A stretch of DNA of 64,000 nt from CAADGY01 sp900696665 (GCA_035063885.1 JAPSFM010000005.1:61040-125039); one strand, 5' to 3'; positions 34,004 through 42,722 are shown, numbered from the stretch's first letter. The notes: generated from the sequence alone by a model not told the origin. Made by a program: numbers and translations.

Positions 34004-35011
34004 ATGGCAATCAAAGTAGGCATTAATGGGTTCGGGAGAATTGGAAGGAACGTAGTTCGCGCCGGCTTTAGCGACAGCGATATTGAATTCGTCGCCGCGA
34101 ACGATCTCACCGATACCAAGACGCTCGCACACCTGTTGAAGTACGACTCCGTTCTAGGACCTTTCGACACGGAGGTGAAAGCCGAGTCCGACGCGATCAT
34201 GGTCGGCGGAAAGCGCATCAAGGTTTTCGCCACAAAAGACCCCGCGGAGATCGACTGGAACTCCGTCGGCGCGCAAGTGGTTGTCGAGTCCACGGGCCGG
34301 TTCACGGATGCCAAGGAAGCTTCAAAGCATCTGCGGGGCAGCGTAAAGAAAGTAATCATTTCCGCTCCGGCCAAGAACGAAGACGTCACCATCGTACTCG
34401 GGGTGAACGACAAAGCCTACGATCCGGCAAAGCACAACGTGATCTCGAATGCTTCGTGCACTACGAATTGCCTGGCGCCGGTAGTGAAGGTTCTTCAGGA
34501 CAATTTCGGCATCGAGAAGGGCTCGATGACGACAATTCACAGTTACACGAACGATCAGAACGTTCTCGATTTCCCGCACAAGGATCTCCGGCGTGCTCGC
34601 GCGGCTGCAATCAACATGATTCCGACCACCACGGGCGCGGCCAAGGCTATCGGCCTGGTATTGCCGGAGCTGAAAGGTAAGCTGGACGGGTACGCCATGC
34701 GCGTGCCGACGCCGAACGTCTCCGTTGTGGATCTGGTTGCCATTCTTAGCAAACCGGCGACGGCGGAAGAGGTGAACGGGGCGCTGAAGCAGGCGGCCGG
34801 GGCCGAATTGAAGGGGATACTCGCCTACACGGAAGATCCGGTGGTCTCCACCGACATGATGCGGAATCCCAACAGCTCTATCGCCGATGGACAGTTAACG
34901 AAAGTTATCGGTGACAACCTGCTGAAAGTCGTGGCCTGGTACGACAACGAGTGGGGCTACTCCTGCCGTGTAGTCGACCTGATCAAGTTCGTTGCGAAAA
35001 AGGGTCTGTAA
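34004..35011 (+). CDS. gap: Type I glyceraldehyde-3-phosphate dehydrogenase
   Basis: 335 residues, full length. The enzyme oxidises glyceraldehyde 3-phosphate with NAD and phosphate in glycolysis. The NAD fold starts with KVGINGFGRIGRNV; the catalytic cysteine is in NASCTTNCLAP; HSYTNDQNVLD contains the catalytic histidine region; the C-terminus has WYDNEWGYSCRVVDL. GAGGAGA precedes the ATG at normal spacing. It is monocistronic, with its own promoter, and converges on the isocitrate dehydrogenase gene. Confidence 0.98.
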   Translation: MAIKVGINGFGRIGRNVVRAGFSDSDIEFVAANDLTDTKTLAHLLKYDSVLGPFDTEVKAESDAIMVGGKRIKVFATKDPAEIDWNSVGAQVVVESTGRFTDAKEASKHLRGSVKKVIISAPAKNEDVTIVLGVNDKAYDPAKHNVISNASCTTNCLAPVVKVLQDNFGIEKGSMTTIHSYTNDQNVLDFPHKDLRRARAAAINMIPTTTGAAKAIGLVLPELKGKLDGYAMRVPTPNVSVVDLVAILSKPATAEEVNGALKQAAGAELKGILAYTEDPVVSTDMMRNPNSSIADGQLTKVIGDNLLKVVAWYDNEWGYSCRVVDLIKFVAKKGL

Positions 35012-35053
35012 ACTGCTCTCCGAAGACCGGCTTTCCGCAGGCCTTTGGAATCT

Positions 35054-36061
35054 TTAATTTAAAGCGGCGGCTACGGCATTGGTGAACTCGTTTGTCGTCG
35101 CTTTTCCTCCCACATCGGGCGTCAGGTATTTCCGCTCGGCGTAAACCGATTCGATCGCCGATTGCAGGCGCCGTGCGGCTTCGTACTCCCCGAGGTGGCG
35201 CAGCATCATGACGGACGACAACATCAGTGCCGTGGGGTTCGCAATCCCTTTACCGGCAATATCGGGCGCGCTGCCATGTACGGCTTCAAAAACTGCGTCC
35301 CGCTCTCCGATGTTCGCGCCCGGAACAATGCCGAGCCCGCCCACCAAGCCTGCGGCAAGGTCTGAAACGATATCGCCGTACAGGTTGGGCATCAGTAGAA
35401 CGTCAAATTGTTCGGGTTTCATCACCAGTTGCATCGCGGCGTTATCCACAATCAGCTCGGTGTATTCTATCTGTGGAAACTCACGGGATACTTCGCGGCA
35501 ACATTTGAGAAAAAGTCCGTCGCTGAGCTTCATGATATTGGCCTTGTGAACCGCGGTGATCTTCTTGCGGCCGGCGGACTTCGCGTACTGAAACGCGTAT
35601 CGCGCAATACGCTCGGACGCTGTGCGCGTGATCACTTTCAGACTGGTGACAACATTGGCGACCACCTCATGCTCCAGGCCCGCGTACAGGTCTTCGGTGT
35701 TCTCGCGAAAAATCACGATATCGATCGGGACGTCTTCGTATCTGCTCTTCAATCCCGGCAGCTTTCGAACCGGCCTCACATTAGCAAATAGATCGAGCTG
35801 CTTTCGAAGCGACACATTCACGCTCTGAAAACCGCCCGCCACCGGAGTGGTGACAGGCCCTTTCAAGCCAACATGGGTTCGCGCCAAGGATCCGAGGACC
35901 GCCGGCGGAAGATGCTTGCCGGATTCCGTGATGATGGCGGCATTCAATTCGATACGTTCCCACTCGATGGAAACGCCGGTGCATTCGATCACCCGGACCG
36001 TCGCGTCGGCAACCTCCGGACCGATACCGTCTCCGGGAATAAGGGTGGCAGGATGGATCAC
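35054..36061 (-). CDS. icd: Isocitrate dehydrogenase, short NAD-type (isocitrate/isopropylmalate dehydrogenase family)
   Basis: 335 residues. Beta-decarboxylating dehydrogenase: LIPGDGIGPEV at the N-terminus, the substrate loop SVNVSLRKQLDLFANVRP, the tyrosine segment FRENTEDLYAGLEH, the catalytic lysine in HKANIMKLSDGLF, and the metal/NAD part MPNLYGDIVSDLAAGLVGG and EAVHGSAPDIAGKGIANP. The S-x-N-x-x-L-R loop and ENTEDLY point to isocitrate rather than isopropylmalate as substrate; homoisocitrate or tartrate relatives cannot be excluded. It diverges from purH (44 bp). Confidence 0.88.
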   Translation of the reverse strand: MIHPATLIPGDGIGPEVADATVRVIECTGVSIEWERIELNAAIITESGKHLPPAVLGSLARTHVGLKGPVTTPVAGGFQSVNVSLRKQLDLFANVRPVRKLPGLKSRYEDVPIDIVIFRENTEDLYAGLEHEVVANVVTSLKVITRTASERIARYAFQYAKSAGRKKITAVHKANIMKLSDGLFLKCCREVSREFPQIEYTELIVDNAAMQLVMKPEQFDVLLMPNLYGDIVSDLAAGLVGGLGIVPGANIGERDAVFEAVHGSAPDIAGKGIANPTALMLSSVMMLRHLGEYEAARRLQSAIESVYAERKYLTPDVGGKATTNEFTNAVAAALN

Positions 36062-36105
36062 TTCATCATTCTAACGGTAGAGCGTGTGGGAAAATGTAAG
36101 CTTCC

Positions 36106-37662
36106 ATGGCAAAAATCCAGCGTGCTCTCATCAGTGTCACAGACAAGACCGGCATTCTCGCATTTGCACAGGAGTTGAGCCGGCTGGGTGTTGAAATCGT
36201 ATCCACGGGCGGGACCGCCAAAGCGCTGCGCGAAGGGCAAGTTCCGATCAAAGACATCTCGGAAGTGACCGGGTTTCCGGAAATGCTCGATGGACGGCTG
36301 AAAACGATCCACCCGCGGATCGCCGGAGGGATTCTCGCGATGCGGGCGAACACGGAACACATGCAAGCTCTCCTGGAGCACTCCATCGCGCCCATCGATA
36401 TGGTCGTGGTGAACCTGTACGCCTTCGACAAGGTGGCGGCCAAGCCTGGCGTTCAGGTTTCGGAGCTGATCGAAAACATCGATATCGGCGGTCCCACCAT
36501 GATCCGCGCGGCAGCCAAGAACTACCAGGATGTCGCTGTGGTCGTGTCACCCGAGGATTACAACAGCATCATCGAGCAACTGCGCGCCGGTGGCGGCGAA
36601 CTGCCGGCGGCGGTGCATTGGCAACTCGCCGTAAAGGCGTTTACGCTGACCGCTCAGTACGACAGCGCGATCAGCGCGCGGCTGTCAGGCATTGCGCTGA
36701 ATGGCAGCGTGTTTGAAGATCATAAAACCGCGATTCCCGATTTTTTGCGCATACACGCTCGACGCGTGCTGGACCTCCGGTATGGCGAGAACCCGCACCA
36801 GGCGGCGGCGCTGTATGCGGGGAGCAAGACGGGAATTGCCGGCGCCTCGCAGCTTCAAGGCAAGGAGTTGTCCTACAACAACCTGGTGGATCTCGACGCG
36901 GCCTGGCAGCTTGTGTGCGAATTCGAGAGACCCGCGTCAGCTATTATCAAGCACACCAATCCCTGCGGCTGCGCGGAGCAGGACACGCTGGTGGAGAGTT
37001 ACCGCAGAGCGTTTGAAGCAGATCCCGTCTCGGCCTTCGGCGGAGTGCTGGCGTTCAACCGGCCGCTCGACGATGAGACCGCCCGCGAGATTTCCAAAAC
37101 CTTTATCGAAGCGATTGCCGCCCCCGGCTACACACCCGAAGCGCTGGCGGTACTGGTGTCCAAAAAAAACCTGCGGCTGTTGAAAGTCAGCGGCCCCGCA
37201 AACGATCCGCTGGTGGTGAAATCGATCAGTGGCGGATATCTCGTGCAGACAGCCGACGTTCACCGGCTTGATCGGGCTGCGTGCCAGGTGAAAACAAAAC
37301 GGTCACCATCAGAAGAAGAGTGGCAGGCGCTCGAGTTCGGCTGGAAAGTAGTGAAGCACGTCAAGTCGAACGCCGTCGTCTACGCGCGCGCCGGACAGAG
37401 CATCAGCGCGGGAGCCGGGCAGATGAGCCGCGTCGACGCGGTCAAGGCAGGCGCCATGAAAGCACACCTTCCACTGAAGGAAACGGTGCTGGCTTCCGAT
37501 GCGTTCTTCCCGTTTCCCGACGGCATCGAGGAAGCGGCAAAGCATGGCATCACAGCCGTCATTCAACCGGGAGGATCGGTAAAAGACCAGGAATCGATCG
37601 ACGCCTGCGACCGGCTGGGACTGGCGATGGTCTTCACCGGCGTCCGGCATTTCCGGCATTGA
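36106..37662 (+). CDS. purH: Bifunctional AICAR transformylase/IMP cyclohydrolase PurH
   Basis: 518 residues, standard length. It carries out the last two steps of IMP synthesis. The IMP cyclohydrolase domain opens with RALISVTDKTGILAFA and includes STGGTAKAL and GRLKTIHPRIAGGIL; the transformylase domain has LRYGENPHQAAALY, IIKHTNPCGCAEQ with the catalytic Lys-His, and ADPVSAFGGVLAFN, ending with VIQPGGSVKDQESIDACD. ATG at 36106. No other pur gene is adjacent. A GC-rich hairpin follows the stop. Confidence 0.97.
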   Translation: MAKIQRALISVTDKTGILAFAQELSRLGVEIVSTGGTAKALREGQVPIKDISEVTGFPEMLDGRLKTIHPRIAGGILAMRANTEHMQALLEHSIAPIDMVVVNLYAFDKVAAKPGVQVSELIENIDIGGPTMIRAAAKNYQDVAVVVSPEDYNSIIEQLRAGGGELPAAVHWQLAVKAFTLTAQYDSAISARLSGIALNGSVFEDHKTAIPDFLRIHARRVLDLRYGENPHQAAALYAGSKTGIAGASQLQGKELSYNNLVDLDAAWQLVCEFERPASAIIKHTNPCGCAEQDTLVESYRRAFEADPVSAFGGVLAFNRPLDDETAREISKTFIEAIAAPGYTPEALAVLVSKKNLRLLKVSGPANDPLVVKSISGGYLVQTADVHRLDRAACQVKTKRSPSEEEWQALEFGWKVVKHVKSNAVVYARAGQSISAGAGQMSRVDAVKAGAMKAHLPLKETVLASDAFFPFPDGIEEAAKHGITAVIQPGGSVKDQESIDACDRLGLAMVFTGVRHFRH

Positions 37663-37664
37663 TT

Positions 37665-37682
37665 CGGACGTGTATCCGTCCG
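37665..37682. terminator. GC-rich hairpin after purH
   Basis: CGGACG (37665-37670) and CGTCCG (37677-37682) form a six-pair stem with a TGTATC loop, three bases after the purH stop. No T-run follows, so its action as a terminator is not certain. Confidence 0.33.
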
Positions 37683-37710
37683 GCCGGCGAATCTCCAGCC
37701 TGTTAGCCAG

Positions 37711-38240
37711 CTAGTATTTGCGCCGGTGTCCGATGGCAAGAATCGGACGTTCCAGGTAATGGAACGAGAGAGCCGAAACAGCGAGAGTGGCGGCGAAGGC
37801 TATCAAAACAATCCCAAGATCGGTCCACATCGCAAGGACGGGAAGCTGTCTGCCGGCCATGTAGAATGCACAATACAGGAGTATGGGATGAATCAGGTAG
37901 GTACTCTACGGCATATTTCCAAGATGGCGCATTGGCCGGCTGGCCAGCAGCCGGGAGATTAAGCCCCCCGAAGGTGTGAGTGCGAAGATAGAACTGCTCC
38001 TCAGTAGCCAACGACCACGTCCCCGAGAGCCACAAGGCACCCAGGTGTTGTGCGGCTGCCATTGAAAAGTTCTGCCAGTAGAAAAGATATGGGCACCAGG
38101 GCAGTTGGTTAGCGAACAAACTGGACCGGGGATCGAAAACGGCGACAAGGACAAAGTGTGCCAGAAGCACGGTGTAGTAGAGCGGGAAGAGGCGGCAAAT
38201 GCCGGCGGAAATAAAACGCGCTGTAATAGCTGGCCGACTC
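37711..38240 (-). pseudogene. Decayed acyltransferase-3 (OafA/YrhL-type) gene
   Basis: Pieces of a membrane O-acyltransferase occur in order but in different frames. Near 38200 are YYSAFYFRRHL and, after a shift, RLFPLYYTVLLAHF; at 37985-38017 the motif WSLATEEQFYL (family form WSLxxExxFYL); then a jump to another frame with RLLASRPMRHLGNMP, a TAG at 37906-37908 where the family has Tyr, and STYLIHPILLYCAFYMAG; the C-terminus reads LSFHYLERPILAIGHRRKY with a stop at 37711. About 100 residues normally found between the second and third pieces are missing, and the N-terminus is not recognisable. The gene therefore carries frameshifts, a deletion and a nonsense codon. It once probably acylated a surface glycan, in the same neighbourhood as the SGNH hydrolase. 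Confidence 0.75.
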
Positions 38241-38409
38241 CCGGACGTCGACCCCCAGTTTATTGCTCCTGGCCTATCCGCGGGAACGATAACACGCCGT
38301 TTGCCAGACGGTTCTTCCTCTGAAACAGCACATTCCCCGCGACTTTTCAGGGGCTGGATGGTGCGAGTTTGCCGGATGTGGCAACATTTCTTAAAAAAAG
38401 CACGGTTGT

Positions 38410-39903
38410 TTACCGCTCAAATATCTGTCTGGCAACAAGCTCAGCCACGACGGCGTTACCCCGCTCGTTCCAATGGCTGTCGTCGCGCTGGTATAGCAGT
38501 TCTTTCTCCGCGTAGGGCTGTAGCAGCGCATGGAGATCAGCGCTCGCGAATCCCATGCTGCTGCAGAGCCGCTGGACGTAGTTGAGGAAATACGGCTCCG
38601 GAGAAACCGGGGGCATATCGTCGAAATGTCCGTTATACAGCCTTGCTCCCGATGGGACCAACAACACCGTCACCCGAAAACCAGCCCGCCGGCTCAATTC
38701 ACGCATCTGGTGAAAGGTCTCATCCAGCGCCTTCCGGTGGGGATGGTTTATGACGTAAGACTCCGGCAGCGCCGCCCGGACCATATAGGTGGGTTCGAAG
38801 AGGCGGTAACCGAAACGGGAGGAGTAGTACAGCGGGTGCTGCAGCCTCTGCCCCTCTACATAATGGTGGTTCTGCTTCGAAGGTTTGGCGGCAACGCCTC
38901 CCACCTTGAGTTTACCCATCATCAACAGGCGAAGAACCGATTCCTCCCGAAGCTGTCCAGGAATCCGCGCGAACGTCTCGATCACGGTTCCACCCAGCAC
39001 CGCTCCGATACGGCTGGACTGTAGCGGAACGTGCAAGTTCCCGTAACCATCCTCCAAGTCGTTTCCTTCAAAGATCATCCACAGCAAATGCTGGGGCTTG
39101 AAGGCTTCCGGGTATTTCCGTAGCAGGTAGTTCAACGCGAGATACTGCTGGCGGGGGGAACTCCCCGAAATTCCCAGGTTGATCACGGTCTCGCCCAGTA
39201 TCGATTGGAGCTTCTCCACCCACCCGGCGTCCTGCTCTACGTGTTGACCGAAACAGAAAGAGTCTCCCAGCGCGAATATGGCGGCCCCGGCCGGATCGTG
39301 CGTTTCCCGCAAACCATATTTGTTGACGGCGAACGTCACGTGCCGGAGTTCCAGAACGGACTTGGCAAGCAGAGGAGAGTTCAATAAGTTCGATGAGTAA
39401 AACGCTCCATAGGAATATCCCTCCATAACGGAATTGGGCTTGTACAAATAAAAGCTTTCTTTCGTCGGAAAGAACACTCTTGGATGCAGCTCGGAATCCC
39501 AAAGATACCCGTCCAACTGCGCGGAACGGACCTGGTCGGGTGTGATGGCGCCCGCGGCAACATTGGTCTGGATTTTGAAAAGCAGGTCAATGGTAACGAA
39601 GCAACACAGAGTAACAATCGAAAGAAGAGCGATGTTCTTCAGATGGCCTATTGATAGTAGGGGAGTTTTTCGATGTACAGCATTGACGAGCGTGAAAACT
39701 GCGCCCAGCGAAAACGGCGCCAGAGTAATCGCGACGGGCCACCGGTTGAGAGCGGGAAAGAGGTTCTCATCCAGCGGAAGCACAATGACCAAATACGCCA
39801 CAAGGCACCAGATGGCGAGCGCGGCGAATAGAACCCATCGCATACTGGCGCGGGCCGACGGTCTGCACATAGGGCCTGTTGGCTTTTTGGAAAGGACGGG
39901 CAT
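38410..39903 (-). CDS. Membrane-anchored SGNH/GDSL-type hydrolase (AlgX/AlgJ-like)
   Basis: 497 residues. Three N-terminal hydrophobic segments (about 22-42, 58-75, 90-108) anchor a large extracytoplasmic domain. That domain has SGNH features: FALGDSFCFGQ with Ser215, NLGISGSSPRQQ, MIFEGNDLEDG, and at the C-terminus RDDSHWNERGN with Asp474 and His477 as the DxxH pair. Such enzymes acetylate or deacetylate surface polysaccharide, often together with an MBOAT or acyltransferase-3 partner; the only candidate here is the pseudogene just downstream. Divergent from the SxtJ-like gene across a 326-bp spacer. ATG at 39903 without clear ribosome-binding site. Confidence 0.82.
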   Translation of the reverse strand: MPVLSKKPTGPMCRPSARASMRWVLFAALAIWCLVAYLVIVLPLDENLFPALNRWPVAITLAPFSLGAVFTLVNAVHRKTPLLSIGHLKNIALLSIVTLCCFVTIDLLFKIQTNVAAGAITPDQVRSAQLDGYLWDSELHPRVFFPTKESFYLYKPNSVMEGYSYGAFYSSNLLNSPLLAKSVLELRHVTFAVNKYGLRETHDPAGAAIFALGDSFCFGQHVEQDAGWVEKLQSILGETVINLGISGSSPRQQYLALNYLLRKYPEAFKPQHLLWMIFEGNDLEDGYGNLHVPLQSSRIGAVLGGTVIETFARIPGQLREESVLRLLMMGKLKVGGVAAKPSKQNHHYVEGQRLQHPLYYSSRFGYRLFEPTYMVRAALPESYVINHPHRKALDETFHQMRELSRRAGFRVTVLLVPSGARLYNGHFDDMPPVSPEPYFLNYVQRLCSSMGFASADLHALLQPYAEKELLYQRDDSHWNERGNAVVAELVARQIFER

Positions 39904-40229
39904 TCGAGACGGATTTCACTCAGGCATCCGAGATACCATGAAATCAGCCAGTGAAAGATTTGCGCTTACTCACTTCATTGTCTTGCAGGACATCAACATA
40001 CACATGATTCGGATGGGCTGGAACCGGGGCCTATTTTCTCGAAAAAAATCCGAAAAGGCTGAACCGGAACATGGAGAAATGTTAATTAATTTAAATGGGG
40101 GGTGTGTTTGCGCCGGCGGCCACCGTCCGAGCTTTCTAACTTTTGGAGCTGAGCTATCGTTTGGCCCTTGTTTTGCATTAGCTATCTCAGCTTTGTCCTG
40201 TAAATCCGAACGTCGCGTGGAAGGGTGAA
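39904..40229. other. 326-bp divergent regulatory spacer
   Basis: No gene is supported. It includes an AT-rich patch with TTAATTAATTTAAAT (40083-40097), unlike the GC-rich surroundings, a sigma-54-type promoter (40162-40177), a seven-base inverted repeat AGCTGAG/CTCAGCT flanking it (40147-40153 and 40186-40192), and a direct repeat AGCTATC at 40152 and 40180. It separates the SGNH gene from the carbamoyltransferase operon and probably regulates at least the latter. Confidence 0.6.
40162..40177 (+). promoter_or_regulatory. Sigma-54-type (-24/-12) promoter of the SxtJ-like/carbamoyltransferase operon
   Basis: TGGCCCTTGTTTTGCA matches the RpoN consensus TGGCACGNNNNTTGCW with exact GG-GC spacing; four of the first seven positions and all of TTGCA agree, and the key GG (40163-40164) and GC (40175-40176) are intact. 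It lies 53 bases before the TTG start at 40230. An activator site would be expected upstream, in the AT-rich spacer. Confidence 0.55.
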
Positions 40230-40661
40230 TTGCGAGAGAAGGGAAATTTGCATGAAGATCTCAGCGCACGGCAAGCGCTGAGAGGCGCTTCGGATCGGGT
40301 CTTCGGATTCGTCTTCACCATCTTGTTCGGAATTTTGGCGCTGCTTCCTTTGCGAAGGCAAGAGCCGCCACGCTGGTGGGCAGTGGCCTTTAGCGCCGCT
40401 TTTTTGTTGGCCGCCCTGGTCGTGCCGCGCAGCCTTGCCCCATTGAACAAGCTCTGGATCAAGATTGCGGAGCTGTTGAACCGGATCACGAACCCTATCG
40501 TGATGGGACTCATCTTTTTCGGCGTCGTTACCCCGATTGGGATTTTGATACGCTGGCGAGGAAAGGACCCGCTACGTCTGGCGCCGGATTCGAGTGACTC
40601 TTATTGGATTCGTCGCCAAGAACCGGGCCCGACCGCGGAGAGCATGATCAACCAGTTTTAA
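40230..40661 (+). CDS. SxtJ-like small membrane protein
   Basis: 143 residues. Two or three hydrophobic segments (FVFTILFGILALLPL, WWAVAFSAAFLLAALVV, ITNPIVMGLIFFGVVTPIGIL) with the order and the terminal RWRGKDPLRLAPDSSDSYWIRR motif of the SxtJ family. Family members are named after a saxitoxin-cluster gene and usually sit beside an O-carbamoyltransferase; their role is not known. A TTG start is used, with AAGGGTGA just before it; no ATG is in frame near the N-terminus. The next gene starts 20 bases after the stop. It likely forms a membrane complex with the 49-residue protein and the carbamoyltransferase, which is inference from conserved neighbourhood. Confidence 0.78.
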   Translation: MREKGNLHEDLSARQALRGASDRVFGFVFTILFGILALLPLRRQEPPRWWAVAFSAAFLLAALVVPRSLAPLNKLWIKIAELLNRITNPIVMGLIFFGVVTPIGILIRWRGKDPLRLAPDSSDSYWIRRQEPGPTAESMINQF

Positions 40662-40681
40662 GGCAAGGAGGAGTTACATTC

Positions 40682-40831
40682 GTGTCGTTCGTAGTGGAGT
40701 TCTGGTCATTTCTGAGGGTGAGGAAAAAGTTTTGGCTGTTGCCGGTGCTTCTGATGATTTTTGCGTTCGGCGCCCTGATGCTGGTAGCTGAGAGTTCCGG
40801 GATTGCACCCCTGATTTACACGTTGTTCTAG
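40682..40831 (+). CDS. DUF5989/SxtK-like 49-residue membrane protein
   Basis: 49 residues from a GTG preceded by a strong AAGGAGGAG ribosome-binding site. The sequence opens SFVVEFWSFLRVRKKFWLLP, continues into one membrane helix (VLLMIFAFGALMLVAES) and ends APLIYTLF. The FLRVRKKxWLLP segment and the IYTLF end are the family signature. Such peptides lie between SxtJ-like and carbamoyltransferase genes in many bacteria; no function is described. The basic residues before the helix put the N-terminus inside. A longer open frame beginning at 40604 is a shadow of the SxtJ-like gene. Confidence 0.8.
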   Translation: MSFVVEFWSFLRVRKKFWLLPVLLMIFAFGALMLVAESSGIAPLIYTLF

Positions 40832-40838
40832 CTGTTCC

Positions 40839-42671
40839 ATGCGGACGCTCGGTATCTCTGCGTTTTACCACGACAGCGCGGCGGCACTCGTTGAAGACGG
40901 CGTGATCGTGGCGGCAGCCCAGGAGGAGCGCTTCAGCCGTAAGAAGCACGATGCCCGGTTCCCCCGCAACGCCATTGGATATTGCCTGGCGGAAAGCGGT
41001 CTGGCTCTGGAAGACATAGACTATATCGTCTTTTATGACAAACCGTTTCTGAAGTTCGAACGCCTTCTTGAAACCTACCTCGCTTTCGCGCCCGCGGGCT
41101 ACCGCTCCTTCAAGATGGCGGTACCGCTCTGGATACGGGAGAAGCTATTCCAGAAGAACCTGCTGGCGAGTGAGCTGAAATTGTTCGCGCCGCAATTCGA
41201 TGCAAGCAAGCGGATGCTGTTCACCGAGCATCATCTCAGCCATGCTGCGAGCGCTTTCTTTCCCTCGCCGTTTGAAGAGGCCGTGGTGTTAACGATGGAC
41301 GGAGTTGGTGAATGGGCCACTACCTCCGCCGCCATTGGACATGGTAACCGGCTGGAAATCGCCAAAGAAATTCACTTTCCACATTCGCTCGGATTGCTCT
41401 ACTCCGCGTTCACGTACTACACCGGATTCCGGGTCAATAGCGGCGAATACAAACTGATGGGGCTGGCGCCGTACGGAAGGCCCCTGTACGTGCAACAGAT
41501 CCTTTCGAATCTTATCGATTTGAAGCCTGACGGATCGTTCCGCCTGAACCTGGAGTGGTTCGACTACTGCACCGGGCTCACCATGACCAATGGCAAGTTC
41601 GATGTGTTGTTCGGCGGGCGGGCACGCCACCCCGAGGAACCGATCGAGCAGCGCCACATGGACTTGGCGGCCTCCATCCAGTCCGTTCTGAACGAAGTGG
41701 TGCTCCGGTTGACGCGCTCGCTGGCGGCCGAAACGGGGATCGGGAATTTATGTCTTGCCGGCGGAGTCGCTCTCAACTGCGTAGCGAATGGAAAGGTGTT
41801 GCGCGACGGAAAATTTAAACACCTCTGGATTCAGCCGGCGGCTGGGGATGCCGGCGGAGCACTGGGCGCGGCGCTCGCGGCTTATCACATTTACAAGGGA
41901 AATCCCAGACAACCGGCTGAAACCGATGCCATGAAAGGATCATACCTGGGGCCCGCGTTCCAGCAGGAAGAGATCGAAGCCCGTCTGCAAAAAGCGGGCG
42001 CCCGGTTCACTACACTAAGCGGCGAGTGCCTGGTTCGCACTTGTGCGGCGTCACTGGTTCAAGAGAAGGCTCTCGGATGGTTCCAGGGACGCATGGAGTT
42101 CGGCCCGCGCGCGCTCGGAGCGCGTTCCATTCTGGGAGATGCCCGGTCCCCCACCATGCAGTCGGTGTTGAACCTGAAAGTGAAATACCGTGAGTCGTTC
42201 CGCCCGTTCGCGCCTTCGGTTCTCGCCGAGGACGTTTCCGAATGGTTCGATCTGACCGATCCGAGTCCCTACATGCTACTGGTGGCCGATGTTGCCAGAC
42301 ACCACCGGCGCACAATGAGCCCCGAAGAGGAAGGTCTCTTTGGAATCGAAAAGCTCCATGTCCCGCGATCCGACATACCGGCGGTCACACACGTGGATTA
42401 CTCGGCCCGCATACAAACCGTGCACCGGGAAACGAATCCCCGCTATCATCAACTGCTGTCCGCTTTCAAAGATGCAACCGGCTGCGGAGTGCTCGTGAAC
42501 ACAAGTTTCAACGTGCGCGGCGAGCCGATCGTTTGTACGCCTGAAGACGCTTTCCGCTGTTTTATGGGAACCGAAATCGAAACGCTCGCCGTTGGAAACT
42601 GCTTTCTTCGAAAAGAAGACCAGGATCCCGCTCTCAAACAAAAGTACGCACACCGCCTGGAAGCGGACTAA
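40839..42671 (+). CDS. NodU/CmcH-family O-carbamoyltransferase
   Basis: 610 residues. These enzymes make carbamoyl-adenylate from carbamoyl phosphate and ATP and transfer the carbamoyl group to a hydroxyl of a sugar or natural product. The N-terminal Kae1-like domain shows LGISAFYHDSAAALVEDG and EERFSRKKHDARFP; metal-binding histidines are in EHHLSHAASAFFPSPF; GDAGGALGAALAAYH and the GPRALGARSILGD motif follow; the C-terminal YrdC-like domain has KYRESFRPFAPSVL and NTSFNVRGEPIVCTP. It lies seven bases after the 49-residue membrane protein gene, so the three are one operon. The likely target is a surface glycan or lipid; there are no sulphotransferase or toxin genes nearby. Confidence 0.93.
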   Translation: MRTLGISAFYHDSAAALVEDGVIVAAAQEERFSRKKHDARFPRNAIGYCLAESGLALEDIDYIVFYDKPFLKFERLLETYLAFAPAGYRSFKMAVPLWIREKLFQKNLLASELKLFAPQFDASKRMLFTEHHLSHAASAFFPSPFEEAVVLTMDGVGEWATTSAAIGHGNRLEIAKEIHFPHSLGLLYSAFTYYTGFRVNSGEYKLMGLAPYGRPLYVQQILSNLIDLKPDGSFRLNLEWFDYCTGLTMTNGKFDVLFGGRARHPEEPIEQRHMDLAASIQSVLNEVVLRLTRSLAAETGIGNLCLAGGVALNCVANGKVLRDGKFKHLWIQPAAGDAGGALGAALAAYHIYKGNPRQPAETDAMKGSYLGPAFQQEEIEARLQKAGARFTTLSGECLVRTCAASLVQEKALGWFQGRMEFGPRALGARSILGDARSPTMQSVLNLKVKYRESFRPFAPSVLAEDVSEWFDLTDPSPYMLLVADVARHHRRTMSPEEEGLFGIEKLHVPRSDIPAVTHVDYSARIQTVHRETNPRYHQLLSAFKDATGCGVLVNTSFNVRGEPIVCTPEDAFRCFMGTEIETLAVGNCFLRKEDQDPALKQKYAHRLEAD

Positions 42672-42722
42672 TCCACTCCCGCACATTTGACAAGAATCGT
42701 GGTGTTCGAGATATTCGAAACC

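Noticed and set aside
39542..40228. Plus-strand open frame crossing the spacer before the SxtJ-like gene
   Set aside because: Most of it is antisense to the SGNH gene; the spacer part has no ribosome-binding site or recognisable feature.
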